A DNA stretch of 35,576 nt from the NCBI GenBank assembly GCA_020850995.1, contig JADZDP010000080.1, positions 1-35,576 on the forward strand. Reading direction: 5' to 3'. The position numbers and the translations under genes were made by a program. Below the pieces are notes generated by a model. It saw only the letters and a list, made by a program, of their open reading frames with translations. It had not been told where the DNA came from and searched no databases. Positions 8,523 through 19,600 of this stretch are shown piece after piece; positions within the stretch are counted from its first letter, which is position 1, and each line of letters starts with the position of its first letter. This stretch comes from Deltaproteobacteria bacterium. GTDB taxonomy: Bacteria > Myxococcota > UBA727 > VGSZ01.

Positions 8523-10358
8523 ATGCCGGACGGTGACACGGGCTCGATCACGGTGATGGGCGAGCGCCCGGCGGCGCGCTTGCCGGGAATCGTCGCGCTC
8601 TTTCGGCCGCACCTCGCACAGCTCGCGCACGGCACCGGCTGGCTCTTGGTCACGAACCTGCTCGCGCTGGCAGTGCCGCGCCTGGTGAACGAGGGCATCG
8701 CCCTGGTCGAGGGGACCAGCGAGCGCGGCGGATCCCTGCTCGCGGCGCTGGGGCTGCCCACGGGGCGGCTGTGGCCGGTGGTGGCCGGCATCGGGCTGTG
8801 CGCGCTGCTCGGCGCCGCCACGCGCGTGTTCTCGCGCGTGGTGCTGTTCAACGTCGGGCGCGACGTGGAGCGTGAGCTGCGCGCCGAGACCTTCGCGCAC
8901 CTGTCGACGCTGTCGCCGACCTGGTACCGCCTGCACAACGTCGGTGACGTCATGAGCCGCTTGACGAGCGACATGACGAACATCCGGTTGCTCGGCGGCT
9001 TCGCGCTCTTGAACGCGCTCAACACGGTGATCGTGTTCGCGGCCACCTTGCCCATCGTGCTCGCCCTCGACGTCGAGGTCGCGCTCTTGGCGCTGGCCCC
9101 CTTTCCGCTGGTCATCGTCGGCGCGCAGCTGACGGCGAGGCGCGTGTTCGCGCGCACGCGCGAGGTGCAGGCGGCGCTCGGCGAGCTCACGACGCGTGTC
9201 CAGGAAAACTTGGCCGGTCAGACCGTGGTGCGCGCGTTCTCGCGCGAGGACGCCGAGGAGCGAGCGTTCGCTGCCTGCAACCTCGAGCTGCGCCGGCGCG
9301 CGCTGCGGCTCGCGCGCGCCCGCCTCGCGTTCGCGCCCGTGGGCGGGCTCGGCGCGCTCGGCATCGCCCTGGCGCTGTATGCAGGTGGCGCCGCAGTGAC
9401 GGCCGGGCGCCTCGACGTGGGCGATGTGGTCGAGCTGAGCGCGCGGCTCGTGCAGCTCGGCTGGCCAATGATGGCGCTCGGCCTGATCATCTCGGTGTTC
9501 CAGCGGGGGCGCGCCTCGCTCCTGCGCATCCACGAGCTGTTGGCGGCCCAGCCCGATATCGTCGACGGCGCGGTGGCCCGGCCGGTGTTGGGCGTGGTGG
9601 AGGCGCGCGGACTCACCGTGGAGGTGGCGCCGGGCCGCGTGGGGCTGGCGGCGCTCGACATCACGGTGGAGCGCGGGCGCGTGCTCGGCATCGTCGGCAA
9701 GAACGGCTCCGGCAAGTCGACGCTGCTGCGTGCGCTCGCGCGCCAGGTGCCGTGCCCGCGCGGCCAGCTCACGCTCGATGGCGTCGACGTCAACGATTGG
9801 CACCTCGGTGCGCTGCACCTGGGTGTGGGCGTCGTGCCCGAAGACGCCTTCCTGTTCTCCGATACCCTGCGGGACAACCTCGCCTTCGGTCGCCCCGACG
9901 CGAGCGCCGCAGAGATCGAAACCGTGGTCGACCTGTGCGACCTGCGGCGCGACGTGAACGCGCTCCCCGAGGGGCTGGCAACCCTCGTGGGGGAACGTGG
10001 TGTGACGCTCTCCGGCGGGCAGCGCCAGCGCGTCGCGCTGGCGCGCGCCATCCTGACGCGGCCGGCGCTCTTGTTGCTCGACGACTGTCTGTCGGCCGTC
10101 GACTCGAAGACCGAGGCCAACATCGTCGCGTCGCTGCGACGGGGCTTCGTTGGTCGCGACGGCGCCACCAGCGCGCCGACCTTGCTGGTGGTGTCGCATC
10201 GTCTGAGCGCAGTGCGTGAGGCCGACGAGATCGTGGTGCTCGACGCCGGCCGCGTGGTCGAGCGGGGCACGCACGAGGCGTTGCTTGCGCACGGAGGGCT
10301 CTACGCGCAGCTCTGGGGGCGCGAGCAGCGGCGGCGCGCGCTGGGGGCCGACGTATGA
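8523..10358 (+). CDS. ABC exporter half-transporter, degenerate ATPase subunit (MdlA-like)
   Basis: A 611-residue half-transporter: a six-helix exporter domain (about 25-335) fused to an ATPase domain (about 355-600). Walker A is GKNGSGKST (392-400), the signature is LSGGQ (496-500), Walker B is LLLLD (516-520) and the switch His is 559. Two catalytic positions are altered: the residue after Walker B is Asp521 instead of Glu, and the Q-loop residue is Glu440 instead of Gln. This is the pattern of the non-hydrolysing half of a heterodimeric exporter such as MdlA. It overlaps the next gene by ATGA. The substrate cannot be told from sequence; lipids or drugs are typical for the family. Confidence 0.92.
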   Translation: MPDGDTGSITVMGERPAARLPGIVALFRPHLAQLAHGTGWLLVTNLLALAVPRLVNEGIALVEGTSERGGSLLAALGLPTGRLWPVVAGIGLCALLGAATRVFSRVVLFNVGRDVERELRAETFAHLSTLSPTWYRLHNVGDVMSRLTSDMTNIRLLGGFALLNALNTVIVFAATLPIVLALDVEVALLALAPFPLVIVGAQLTARRVFARTREVQAALGELTTRVQENLAGQTVVRAFSREDAEERAFAACNLELRRRALRLARARLAFAPVGGLGALGIALALYAGGAAVTAGRLDVGDVVELSARLVQLGWPMMALGLIISVFQRGRASLLRIHELLAAQPDIVDGAVARPVLGVVEARGLTVEVAPGRVGLAALDITVERGRVLGIVGKNGSGKSTLLRALARQVPCPRGQLTLDGVDVNDWHLGALHLGVGVVPEDAFLFSDTLRDNLAFGRPDASAAEIETVVDLCDLRRDVNALPEGLATLVGERGVTLSGGQRQRVALARAILTRPALLLLDDCLSAVDSKTEANIVASLRRGFVGRDGATSAPTLLVVSHRLSAVREADEIVVLDAGRVVERGTHEALLAHGGLYAQLWGREQRRRALGADV

Positions 10359-12136
10359 GGACGCAACCGGAGCTCTCCGGCGCCACCGCCATCGGCAGCC
10401 GGCGCGCCAGCGACTGGCGGCTGGCCGCGCGCCTCTTGCGCGAGCTCGGGCCGCAGCGCGCGTGGCTGGTGGTGGCGACGGCGCTGTATCTCCCACTGGT
10501 GGCCACGCAGCTCGTGCAGCCGCTCATCATCGGCGTCATCGTCGACCGCGGCTACCGGGCCCACGACCTCGACGCAGTGGCATGGTGGTCGCTCCTGTAC
10601 CTCGCGTCGGTGCTCGCGCGCGTCGCGGTCGAGACCGGGCAATCGTGGCTGTTGCAGTCACTCGGTATTCACGCAGTCACCGCGCTGCGCGCGCGCCTGT
10701 TCGCGAAGATCCAGCGACTGCCCATGAGCTATCTCGACAAGACGCCGCTTGGGAAGCTGGTCACGCGCGTCACCAGCGACACCGAGAGCGTCGCCGAGCT
10801 GTTCGCCACCGGCTCGGTCAGCATCGTGGGCGACGCCGTGTTCCTGGTGGGAACGCTGGTGCTGTTGTTCGTCGTCGATGTGCCGCTATCGCTCGGTGTG
10901 CTCGCCGTCATGCCGGTGCTGGTCATTGGCGTCGCGTGGTTCCGCCGTCGCACGCGCGCGGCGTTCACCAAGGTGCGCGCGCTGCTCGCCACCATGAACG
11001 CGACGCTGCAAGAGCAGCTCTCGGGCATGGCAGTCGTGCAGCTGTTTGCGCAGAGCGCGCGCATGCGCGGGCGCTTCGAGGAGCAGAACCACGGGTACAT
11101 GATGGCCAACCGCGAGGCCATCGCGCTCGACGCCGGAGTGTTCTCCTTTGTCGACGCCATGGCGACGGTGGCGGTGGCGGTGGCGCTGGCCGTGGGCGCT
11201 GGCCTCGCCGACGCCGGCGCGCTCACGCTCGGCACGCTCGTGTTGTTCATCGAGGCGCTCGGGCGCTTCTTCCTGCCGGTGCGCGAGCTGTCGAACAAGA
11301 CCACCGTGATTCAGAGCGGGCTGGTGGCGGCCGAGCGCATCATCGAGCTCGAGGCCGAGCCCGAGCTCATCGAGGTGCCCGCAGCTCCGGTGCCCGCCCG
11401 CTTCCTCGACGAGTTGCGCTTCAGCGACGTGCGCTTCGCGTACGGCGATGGGCCCGAGGTGCTCAAGGGCCTGTCGCTCGTCGTCAAGCGCGGGCAACGC
11501 GTGGCCCTGGTGGGCCTAACGGGCGCGGGGAAGTCGACGGTGCTGAAGCTCTTGCCGCGCCTGTACGACGTGGGGCAGGGCCGCATCACCATCGACGGTG
11601 TCGACCTGCGCCAGCTCGACCCGCGCGAGTTGCGCCGGCTCACGGTGGCGGTGCCGCAAGACGTGTTTCTGTTCGCGGGCACCATCGGCGACAACCTGCG
11701 CATGGGCCGCCTTGCCGCCACCGACGCCGAAGTGCAGGCGGCGCTCGAGGCATGCCAGGCGCTCGACGTGGTGGAAGCGCACGGCGGGCTCAGCGGCCGC
11801 GTGCTCGAGCGCGGGCAGAACTTCTCGCTCGGCGAGCGCCAACTGCTCGCGCTGGCCCGCGCGCTGCTGGCCGACCCGCCGATCCTCTTGCTCGACGAGG
11901 CCACTGCCAGCGTCGACCGGTTCACCGAGCGCAAGCTGCAGCTCGCTACCGAGCGCCTTCTGGCCGGGCGCACGGCGGTGGTGGTTGCGCATCGATTGTC
12001 GACGGTGGAACAGGCGGATCAGATCCTCGTGCTCGACGAGGGTGCGGTGGTGGAACAGGGAACGCACCAGGAGTTGATCGCGGCCGGTGGGCTCTACGCC
12101 CGTTTCGTGGAGCTGCAGCGACTGGCGGAGGAGTGA
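10355..12136 (+). CDS. ABC exporter half-transporter, catalytic subunit (MdlB-like)
   Basis: A 593-residue partner of the preceding gene: exporter membrane domain (about 25-325) and ATPase domain (about 350-590). Walker A is GLTGAGKST (387-395), the Q-loop is Gln435, Walker B LLLDE ends in the catalytic Glu515, and the switch His is 546. Its signature is FSLGE (490-494) rather than LSGGQ. Paired with subunit 1, one ATP site would be fully catalytic (this Walker B with subunit 1's LSGGQ) and the other degenerate, the known arrangement in MdlAB- or TmrAB-like exporters. The four-base overlap implies coupled synthesis. Confidence 0.93.
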   Translation: MRTQPELSGATAIGSRRASDWRLAARLLRELGPQRAWLVVATALYLPLVATQLVQPLIIGVIVDRGYRAHDLDAVAWWSLLYLASVLARVAVETGQSWLLQSLGIHAVTALRARLFAKIQRLPMSYLDKTPLGKLVTRVTSDTESVAELFATGSVSIVGDAVFLVGTLVLLFVVDVPLSLGVLAVMPVLVIGVAWFRRRTRAAFTKVRALLATMNATLQEQLSGMAVVQLFAQSARMRGRFEEQNHGYMMANREAIALDAGVFSFVDAMATVAVAVALAVGAGLADAGALTLGTLVLFIEALGRFFLPVRELSNKTTVIQSGLVAAERIIELEAEPELIEVPAAPVPARFLDELRFSDVRFAYGDGPEVLKGLSLVVKRGQRVALVGLTGAGKSTVLKLLPRLYDVGQGRITIDGVDLRQLDPRELRRLTVAVPQDVFLFAGTIGDNLRMGRLAATDAEVQAALEACQALDVVEAHGGLSGRVLERGQNFSLGERQLLALARALLADPPILLLDEATASVDRFTERKLQLATERLLAGRTAVVVAHRLSTVEQADQILVLDEGAVVEQGTHQELIAAGGLYARFVELQRLAEE

Positions 12137-12139
12137 ATC

Positions 12140-13231
12140 ATGACGACGACGGCGCAGCAACGCAGCGTGGTGGTGGTGGGTGGCGGCATGATCGGCTGCG
12201 CGGTGGCTGCGGCGCTGCGCGTTCGTGGGCACGAGGTGACGCTGTGCGAAGGCGCCACGACAGGCGGCGAGGCGTCTTTCGCCGCCGCCGGCATCCTCGG
12301 GCCGCAGCTCGAGCACGACGAGGACGGACCCGCGGTGGATTTGGGGCTCGCCGGGCGCGCGGCCACGCTCGCGTGGGTGCGCGCCATCCGCGAGGAGACC
12401 GGCGTCGACATCGAGCTCGGCGCGCCGGGCGCCCTCGTCAAGGCCATGGATGACGACGATGCGCGCGCGCTCGAGCGGCGCGTGACCTGGCAGCGGGCGC
12501 GCGGCCTGCGCGCCGAGTGGCGCGCCGACGCGCGCGAGGCCTTCTTTGTCGACGACACCACGGTCGACACGCGCGCCTATGCGCATGGGCTGGCGGCGTT
12601 GGCGCGCAGGCGCGGAGCTCGTGTGCTCACGGGCGTACCCGTCACCGGCCTGTTGCGCGACGCCGACGGCGTGCGCGGCGTGACGCTGGCCGACGGCGAC
12701 GAGCTTCGTGCCGACCACGTGGTGGTGTGCGCGGGCGCGTGGTCGACGACGGTGCCGGGGGTGGCCGAGGCCGCCAGCCTGCCGAAGGGCGCCGTGTTCC
12801 CCGTGCGGGGGCAGATCGTCGAGCTGGTGGGGCCACCAGGCTTGGTGCCGACCATGGTCTATGGCGGCAAAGGCTACGTGGTGCCGCGTCGCGACGGGCG
12901 GCTCATCTGCGGGTCCACCATGGAGAAGGTTGGCTTCGACAAGAGCGTCACCGCTGGCGGCGTGAAGATGGTGCTGGAAAAAGCCATCACGCTCGTGCCG
13001 GCGGTGGCGGAGCTGCGCGTCAACGCCACCTGGGCGGGGCTTCGGCCGGCCACGCTCGACGGCTTGCCGCTCATCGGCGCCACGCGCACGCCAGGGTTGC
13101 TGCTCGCCACCGGGCATCTACGCAACGGCGTGCTGCTGGCGGCGATCACGGGCGAGCTCATGGGCGCCATCCTCGACGGTGAACGCCCGGAGCTCGCGCG
13201 CGTGGGCGACCCGGCGCGCCTGGCTCGGTAG
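12140..13231 (+). CDS. thiO: ThiO-like FAD-dependent amino acid (glycine) oxidase
   Basis: A 363-residue flavoprotein of the D-amino-acid-oxidase fold. The dinucleotide-binding motif VVVVGGGMIG (10-19) starts the protein; the VRGQ strand (222-225) and the C-terminal WAGLRPATLDGLPLIG motif (298-313) are typical of glycine oxidase ThiO, which makes iminoglycine for the thiazole of thiamine. GGAGGAG lies just upstream, within the end of the ABC gene, and the gap is three nt, so it is cotranscribed with the exporter. No thiamine gene is nearby, so another amine or amino acid substrate is possible. It ends two nt from the convergent thioesterase gene. Confidence 0.8.
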   Translation: MTTTAQQRSVVVVGGGMIGCAVAAALRVRGHEVTLCEGATTGGEASFAAAGILGPQLEHDEDGPAVDLGLAGRAATLAWVRAIREETGVDIELGAPGALVKAMDDDDARALERRVTWQRARGLRAEWRADAREAFFVDDTTVDTRAYAHGLAALARRRGARVLTGVPVTGLLRDADGVRGVTLADGDELRADHVVVCAGAWSTTVPGVAEAASLPKGAVFPVRGQIVELVGPPGLVPTMVYGGKGYVVPRRDGRLICGSTMEKVGFDKSVTAGGVKMVLEKAITLVPAVAELRVNATWAGLRPATLDGLPLIGATRTPGLLLATGHLRNGVLLAAITGELMGAILDGERPELARVGDPARLAR

Positions 13232-13233
13232 CT

Positions 13234-13689
13234 CTACAGCTCGAAGCGCGCGACGTTGTACACGCCGCGACCCTGCGCGATGACGTACTGCTCGCCTTCG
13301 CGCGGGACTACGTCGACGTTGGAGATGATCACGCGATTGCCGCGCCGCACGATGCGCGCCTTGGCCACGATGTCGGCCAAGGGGCCTGGTCGCAGATAGT
13401 CGACCACGAGGTCCACCGTAGAAACGCGCTCGTTTCGCTTGATGTTGAGGAAGGCGACCGCGCCGCCGGCGGTGTCGATGAGCGTGGAGATGGTGCCGCC
13501 GTGCAGCGCGCCGCGCAGCGGGTCGCCAACGAACTCGTCGCGAAAGGGCAGGCACAGCGCGACCTCGTCGGGTGCGGCCTTGAGCGCCTTGAAGCCGAGG
13601 TGCTTGTTGAAGGGCACCAGCTCCTCCATGAAGGCGCGGACGATGTCCGGCTCCCAGCTGGCGCTCTCCTTGTCGCTCGGTTCCGCCAT
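13234..13689 (-). CDS. Hotdog-fold acyl-CoA/ACP thioesterase, last gene of the Pfa operon
   Basis: A 151-residue single-hotdog thioesterase of the PaaI/4HBT type. The signature is ALHGGTISTLIDTAGG (61-76), with the oxyanion His-Gly-Gly (63-65) and the candidate general base Asp72. It would hydrolyse an acyl thioester. Its ATG follows the pfaC stop directly (TGAATG), with GAGGA inside the pfaC end, so translation is coupled to pfaC. That position suggests it releases the PUFA-synthase product or removes stalled acyl chains. Hotdog thioesterases are known beside some marine pfa clusters. A housekeeping role in fatty-acid degradation cannot be excluded. Confidence 0.85.
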   Translation of the reverse strand: MAEPSDKESASWEPDIVRAFMEELVPFNKHLGFKALKAAPDEVALCLPFRDEFVGDPLRGALHGGTISTLIDTAGGAVAFLNIKRNERVSTVDLVVDYLRPGPLADIVAKARIVRRGNRVIISNVDVVPREGEQYVIAQGRGVYNVARFEL

Positions 13690-16600
13690 TCAATCCTCGA
13701 CGAGGCGCACCACGAAGTCGGGCGCTTGGTAGATCTTGAGCCCATCGACCCAGAGGGTGCAGTCCGCCACCAAACGCACGCCGCCACGCTCGAGGGCCAC
13801 CTCGAGCAGCGCCGCCTCCACCTGCACCAGACGGCTCTTCGGCGTCACCTGCCCGCGGTACTTCCACGTGCTCGGTCCGTCGACCGCGAAGCGCGGGCGC
13901 ACGAGGGACGCGCCGAGCTCCTCGTGGATCGCCAGCCACTGGATGGCCTGCGCCATGGCCTCGAGCCCGAGTGAGCCTGGCTGCACGGGGTCTTGGTAGA
14001 AGTGCGCGCGGAAGAACCACTCGTCGAGGCGCACGTCCTTCTCGGTGCGCACGCGGGCCTTGCCCGTGGTTGACCCGCCCGGCCAGTAGCCGGTGACGCG
14101 GTCGATCATCAGCAGCATCGGCTCCGCCAGCGCTGGTGTCGACGAGCAATAGCGCGCCGGGCGATGGCGCAGGTCGACGACGTCGAAGCCGGCCGCGCGT
14201 TCGGCCAAGCGGGCGCGTTCGTGCTCCGTGACGCTCACGCCCACCTGGCGAGCCAGCGCCTCTGGCGGGAAGAAGCCGAACACCGTGTGGCCCTCGTACA
14301 CTGGCTCGCCCGCGCGCGTGCGCACCGCGAAGTCGAACTCCTGGATGATCATGCCACCCGACGACGACGACTTGGTCAAGGTGGCGGTCACGACGAGCGT
14401 GCCCACCTCGGGACCCACGGCGCGGTGCGCGCGTGCGCCCCTGCCGTCGAGGTTGCGGTAGAAGAGCTCGCCCTCGCTGGTGAGCGCGCTGCCCACGTAG
14501 CTCGAGAGCCAACCGCAGGGCTGCAGCGCCACCTCGAGCAGCACCGCGAAGGGCATGACGGGCCCTTGCGCAGGGGCAGCGGCGTCGAAGAACCAGGCGT
14601 CTGGCGGCACGTCGTACTCGACGACGGCGCGGGTGCCGGCAGGATCGAGGCCGTGGGCCAGCGATCCCATGGGCGGCCCCTCGACGCTGACCACCCGGCT
14701 CATGAAGTGATAGGGCGGCCCCGGCAGGCGCGGCACGCGGCGACCACCGTCGAAGGGCTCATACATGCCCGGGAAGGCCTGCGAGGGCAGGCCGATGCCG
14801 GTGGCGAGCAGCGCGCGCTGATCGACCGCGACGGGTACCGCGCTGCCCACGCCGCCCACCGCGTCGACGCCGCTCGCCTTGGCGACGAGGCCGAGCAGCT
14901 CGGGCCGTGACGAGAGCGGCGCGTCGCACACCAGCCGCAGCGTGACCGCCTCGCAGTGCAGGCTCTTGAGCCCATCGACGGTGACGAGGATGTCGGCCGT
15001 GATGGATGGTGCTGGCCCGTCGACGAAACGGCGTACGAACACCTCGTAGACCATGTGGCGCGACGAGGGAGTGGCCTGACCACGGCAGCGCAGCTTGAAG
15101 ACCTCGTCGACGGCAGGCTCGAAACGCCAGCCGTCGTGCGCCAGCGTGAAGCCCGCCGCGCCGAGCAGCACGGCGAGGGTCTGCAGGCAGCCCTCGAACA
15201 TGATGGTGCCGGGCATGCACGGGTCGTCTTTGAAGTGCCCCGCGAAGAACCAGCGATCGGGTGTGAGGTCGAGCTCGGCCTTGAGGTAGCCGCGTCCCCA
15301 GGGACCGCCGTCGAGGTCGAGGGCGGTGACGCGGTCCATGAGCAAGAGCGAGCCCGCGGCGATGCGCGGTGTGCGCACGTGGGTCTGCGCCAGCTCGAAG
15401 CCCGCGCCGAAGCAGGCGAAGGCGTCGCCGCGCGCGAAGGCCGTCAGCTCGTCGAGCGAGAGCGCACGCTTGCTGGAGGGGCTGGGCGGGGCGGCGCTCG
15501 GCAGCGCGGCGACAGCGGCGGCGTCGACGTTCTGCGGCGCCCACAGCACTCCGCCGGAGTGGGCCAGCTCCTCGTCGGTGAAGAAGCCGGCTTGGCCACC
15601 GCGCACCGACAAGAGCAGCGCGGCGCGCTCGCCGTGCTCGTCGAGCGCCCAGGTGTCGGAGTGGAAGAAGAAGATGCGCGTGTCGCCGTGGGTAGCGTAG
15701 CCGTCGACGTGGATGTCGTGCTGCAGCGTGGTGCCGGCCAACGGCAGGGGTGCCTGGTAGGTGAGATCGCAGCCGAGCAGGCGGTACACGCGCTCGCCGC
15801 GGTTCTCGACGTCGACGCCCATGTAGCTCACGAGCAAGAGGTCGGCCTGCCCGGTCTCGATGAGCACGCCCGCCGGGCAGCGCCCCTCGTGCAGGTACCA
15901 GGCATCCCAGCCGAGGTCGGTCTCGGTGACGATGGCGCGGTCCTTCTCGAGGACGCCGGGGGTCGCGTCGATGGACATGACGCGATCCGCGAGGAGCAGG
16001 GGCGGCTCCGGCATGCGCACCTGACGGCGGAAGGTGTCTTGCACCGCGAAGGTGTCACCCCAGACGTCGGCGATGCGCCCCGAGGCGAGGCGCTCGAGCT
16101 CGCGGCGCCCCCAGCGCGCGCGCGCGGCGCGGGCCGGTGGCGCCGGCGCCCCATCCACGGTGTCGCGGGGCGACGATTCCATGTCCATGAAACCGTGCAC
16201 GTGGGCGAGCTCCGTGAGGAGGCGCGCGCTGCTCGCCTGGGCGGCGAGCGCAGCTTGGTGCGCCGCGGCGCTGTGCGCGATGAAGCCCTGCTGCACCGCG
16301 AAGAGCGCGTCGCGCTGCTCGGCGAGCGCGGCGACCAGCGTGGTGGACGGGCCGTCACCACCAGGCGGGGCAGGTTCGCCAGCGCGCTCTTCCGCAAGCG
16401 GGGGAGCCCCCACGACGACGTCAGGCGCGGCGCGCATGGGTTGCGGCTGGGCCCCGGCTCGGTGCACGGGCTGCGGGGCTGGTGCGTCGTGCGGCACCAC
16501 CGCCGCGATGCGCGGCAAGGGCGGCGGCCGCGTCATGCGCTCGGGTGACGACACCGGCAGCAACGGCGCCTGCGGCAGGCGGTGCGCGGGCACCTCGAGC

Positions 16601-19600
16601 ACTGCGCCAGTCGCGCGGGTAGCCGGGCGCGGCGGGCCGAGCATCCCCTCGAGGTTGATGGGCACGCCGGCCAGCGCGACCTGCACGGCGGCCCACGCGG
16701 CGTGCGCGGCGTCGCCGTCGAGCGAGAGCACCTCGACCTCGGCAGGCAGCGCGCGGCGCGCCCATGCGCCGGCTAGGCCGCGCGGCGACAGGTCGACGAG
16801 CACGCGCGCTCCTGTGTGCGCGAGCCTGCGCAGCGAGGTGCGCACGTCGACGCAGTGGAGCGCCTGCGCGAGGATGGCGTCGGCCACGGCGTCGGGGCCG
16901 CCCTCGAGAGGCAGGCGCCCGCCGTGGCCCCACACCTCGACATCGGTGGGGGCGAGCGCGCGGCGGTGGAGCGCGCGGTATGCGTCGGCGCCGGGCGTGA
17001 GCAGCGCGCAGTGTACGGCCGGCATGCGCGGCAGCTCCACGCCCACCACCCCCAGGCGTGCGAGCACGGCGGCCACCGCGTCGGGCGCGCCGCCGAGCTC
17101 GACCTCGTCGTCGGCGTGGATCACGAGGAGGAACGCGCGGCCAGCGACGTTGTCGAGCGCCAGCGCCGCTTCGACGGCACCAAGGGGTGCGCGCACCACC
17201 ACCGCGCGCCACGGCAGACCGTCGCTGAGCTCCGTACGCCCTTGCGTGCGCCAGTGCGCGCGCGCCGCCGCAAAGGCGCCGCCCGCCACGAGGTCGAAGT
17301 GGCGCGTGTCGCGCATCTCGGCGAAGAGCGCGCCCATATCGGTCCACGCCCCCGCCGCGAGGAGCGCGTTCGACTCGCCGAGCGAGACGCCCCACGCACG
17401 CCGCGCGCGCACGTCGAGCACGTCGAGGGCCAGGCCCGCCAGCACCTGCATCTGCGCGGAGGCGAGCGAGAGCTCGGTGAAGAAGGGCGCGTCGGGCGTG
17501 GCACGCCCGGAGAGCACGGCGCGCGCGCCCACGTCGCCAAAGGCGCGCGCGAGGCGTTGCCCGGCGCCAGGCCAGGCGCGCAAGAGCTCGGCGGCGGCCC
17601 ACGCCCCCTGGCCGGCGGCGGTACCGAACAGGAGCGCGACCTCGTCACGCGTGACCAACGCGGCGCTGCGCGCCAGGGCGCCCTCGACGCGATCCCGCCC
17701 GGCGGCGAGCGCGTCCGCGAGCTCGTGCGCGCGCGCGCAGACCTGGGCGGCGTCGGCGCCGCCGACGCCGGCGCGCCAGGGGCCGCGCTCGAGTGCGGCG
17801 CGGCCCGCCAGCGTGGCCGCCCGCGGGTCGGCCTCGACTGCGCGCAACGCGTCCACCAGCGTCGCGCGCGTGGGCGCACCGAGCAAGAGCACAGCGGGCG
17901 GTGCCGCGAGCGGCGCGTCGGTCGACGAGAGCGTCAGCGTGGCGGCAGGCGCACCGAGCGCCTCGACGCGCACGCTGGCCGTGCGCGCGGCAGAGGCGGG
18001 CCAGGGCTCGCCCGACGGGAGCGCGCCCATGGCCGCGCTCTCGATGGCGAGCGCGACGTCGAGCAGGCCGCGCGCCGCGTGGGTATCGCCGAAGCGCGGC
18101 AGCGAGGCGCCCGAGAGATCTTCGCCGCCGTCGCCACGCACCCCGAGGAGCGCGAGCACCGGCAGCCCGAGCGCGCGGGCGCGCCCCTCGTGCATCACCA
18201 CCAGCACCCCGGCGCCGTCACCAGCGGCGACCGGTGTGGCGCGCAGCGCTTCGAGCGCACGGGTGTGGCGCGGGTCGCGGCAAGCGTCGGTGGCGCCCAC
18301 GAGCGCGGCGTCGATGTCGCCGGCATCGAGTAGCGCGCGCGCCACCTCGATCGCGGCCAGCCCCGAGCGCTCCTCGGCGGACACGGTGAAGCCGGGTCCG
18401 CGCAGGTCGAGCTGCACGTTGAGGCGGTTGGCCGGGATGTTCGGCATGCAGCCGAGCACGCCCTGGGCGGGCAACGGGGGCATGGCCGCGTCTTTCAGTG
18501 CCCGCGCCAGCGCACCGTCATCGGCGCCGCCCTGCAGGGCGAGGCGGCGCGCCAGGCGCGGCGCGCGCCAGCGCAGCCCGGGGGTGGTGACCGAGACGTC
18601 GGTGCCCATGCCCACGAACACGCCGGTGCGCTCGCGGGGCAGCGCCTCGTCGACACGGGCGCCGAGGGCGTGCACGGCACGACGCCCGGCCTCGAACACC
18701 AGCAGCTGCTGCGCGATGGACTCGCGCAGATCGTGGGGCGGGAAGCGCAGACCCTCCAGCGCCACGGCGATGGGCGCGCCCTCGCGCGCGGCCATGGTGG
18801 CCAGCGCCACCACGGCCAGGGGTGTGGCGCTCACTTGCACGGGAACCGAAGCGACGAATCGATGCGGCTCGTGCTGCTCCACCACGAGGTGGGCGTTGTT
18901 GCCGCCGAAGCCAAAGGCCGACAGGCCGGCGCGGCGCGGGTGGGCGCCGCGGTGCCACGGCGCTCGCTCGGTCTGCACGGCGAACTGCGCGTTCGCGTCG
19001 ACGGGCGCGATGGGCTCGAGGGGCCCTGGGTTCGGCGGCAGCTCTTCGCGCGCCATGGCGTCGAGCACCTTGAGCAGACCGGCGCCGCCCGCGGCGGTGA
19101 TGAGGTGGCCCAGGTTGCCCTTGAGGGAGCCGAGCGGCAGCGGGCCGCGCGCGTCGCCGGCGGGGCGCGTGAACACCTCGCGCAGGCTCGCGAGCTCGGT
19201 GGCGTCGCCCGTGGGCGTGCCCGTGGCGTGGCACTCGATGAAGTCGACCTCGTCGGGCGACAGGCCCGCGCACCGCCAGGCGCCGCGCAGCGCGCGCACC
19301 TGTCCCTCGGTGGAGGGGGCGAGCAGGTTCTTGGCGCGCCCGTCGTTCGAAAGGCCGATGCCGCGCAACACGCCGTGGATGGTCTTGCCCTGCGCCACCG
19401 CGTCGTCGAGGCGCATGAGCGCCACCAGCGCGCAGCCCTCGGCGGGCACGAGCCCATCGGCGCGGCGGTCGAAGGGGCGGCTCTTTCCGGTAGGCGACAG
19501 CGCGTGCAGGGCCGTGAAGCCGACGTGCAGGAACAGGCAGTCGGCGCGGTTGACCGCCCCCGCCAGCATGACATCGGCGCGGCCCTCGACGAGCGCGCGC

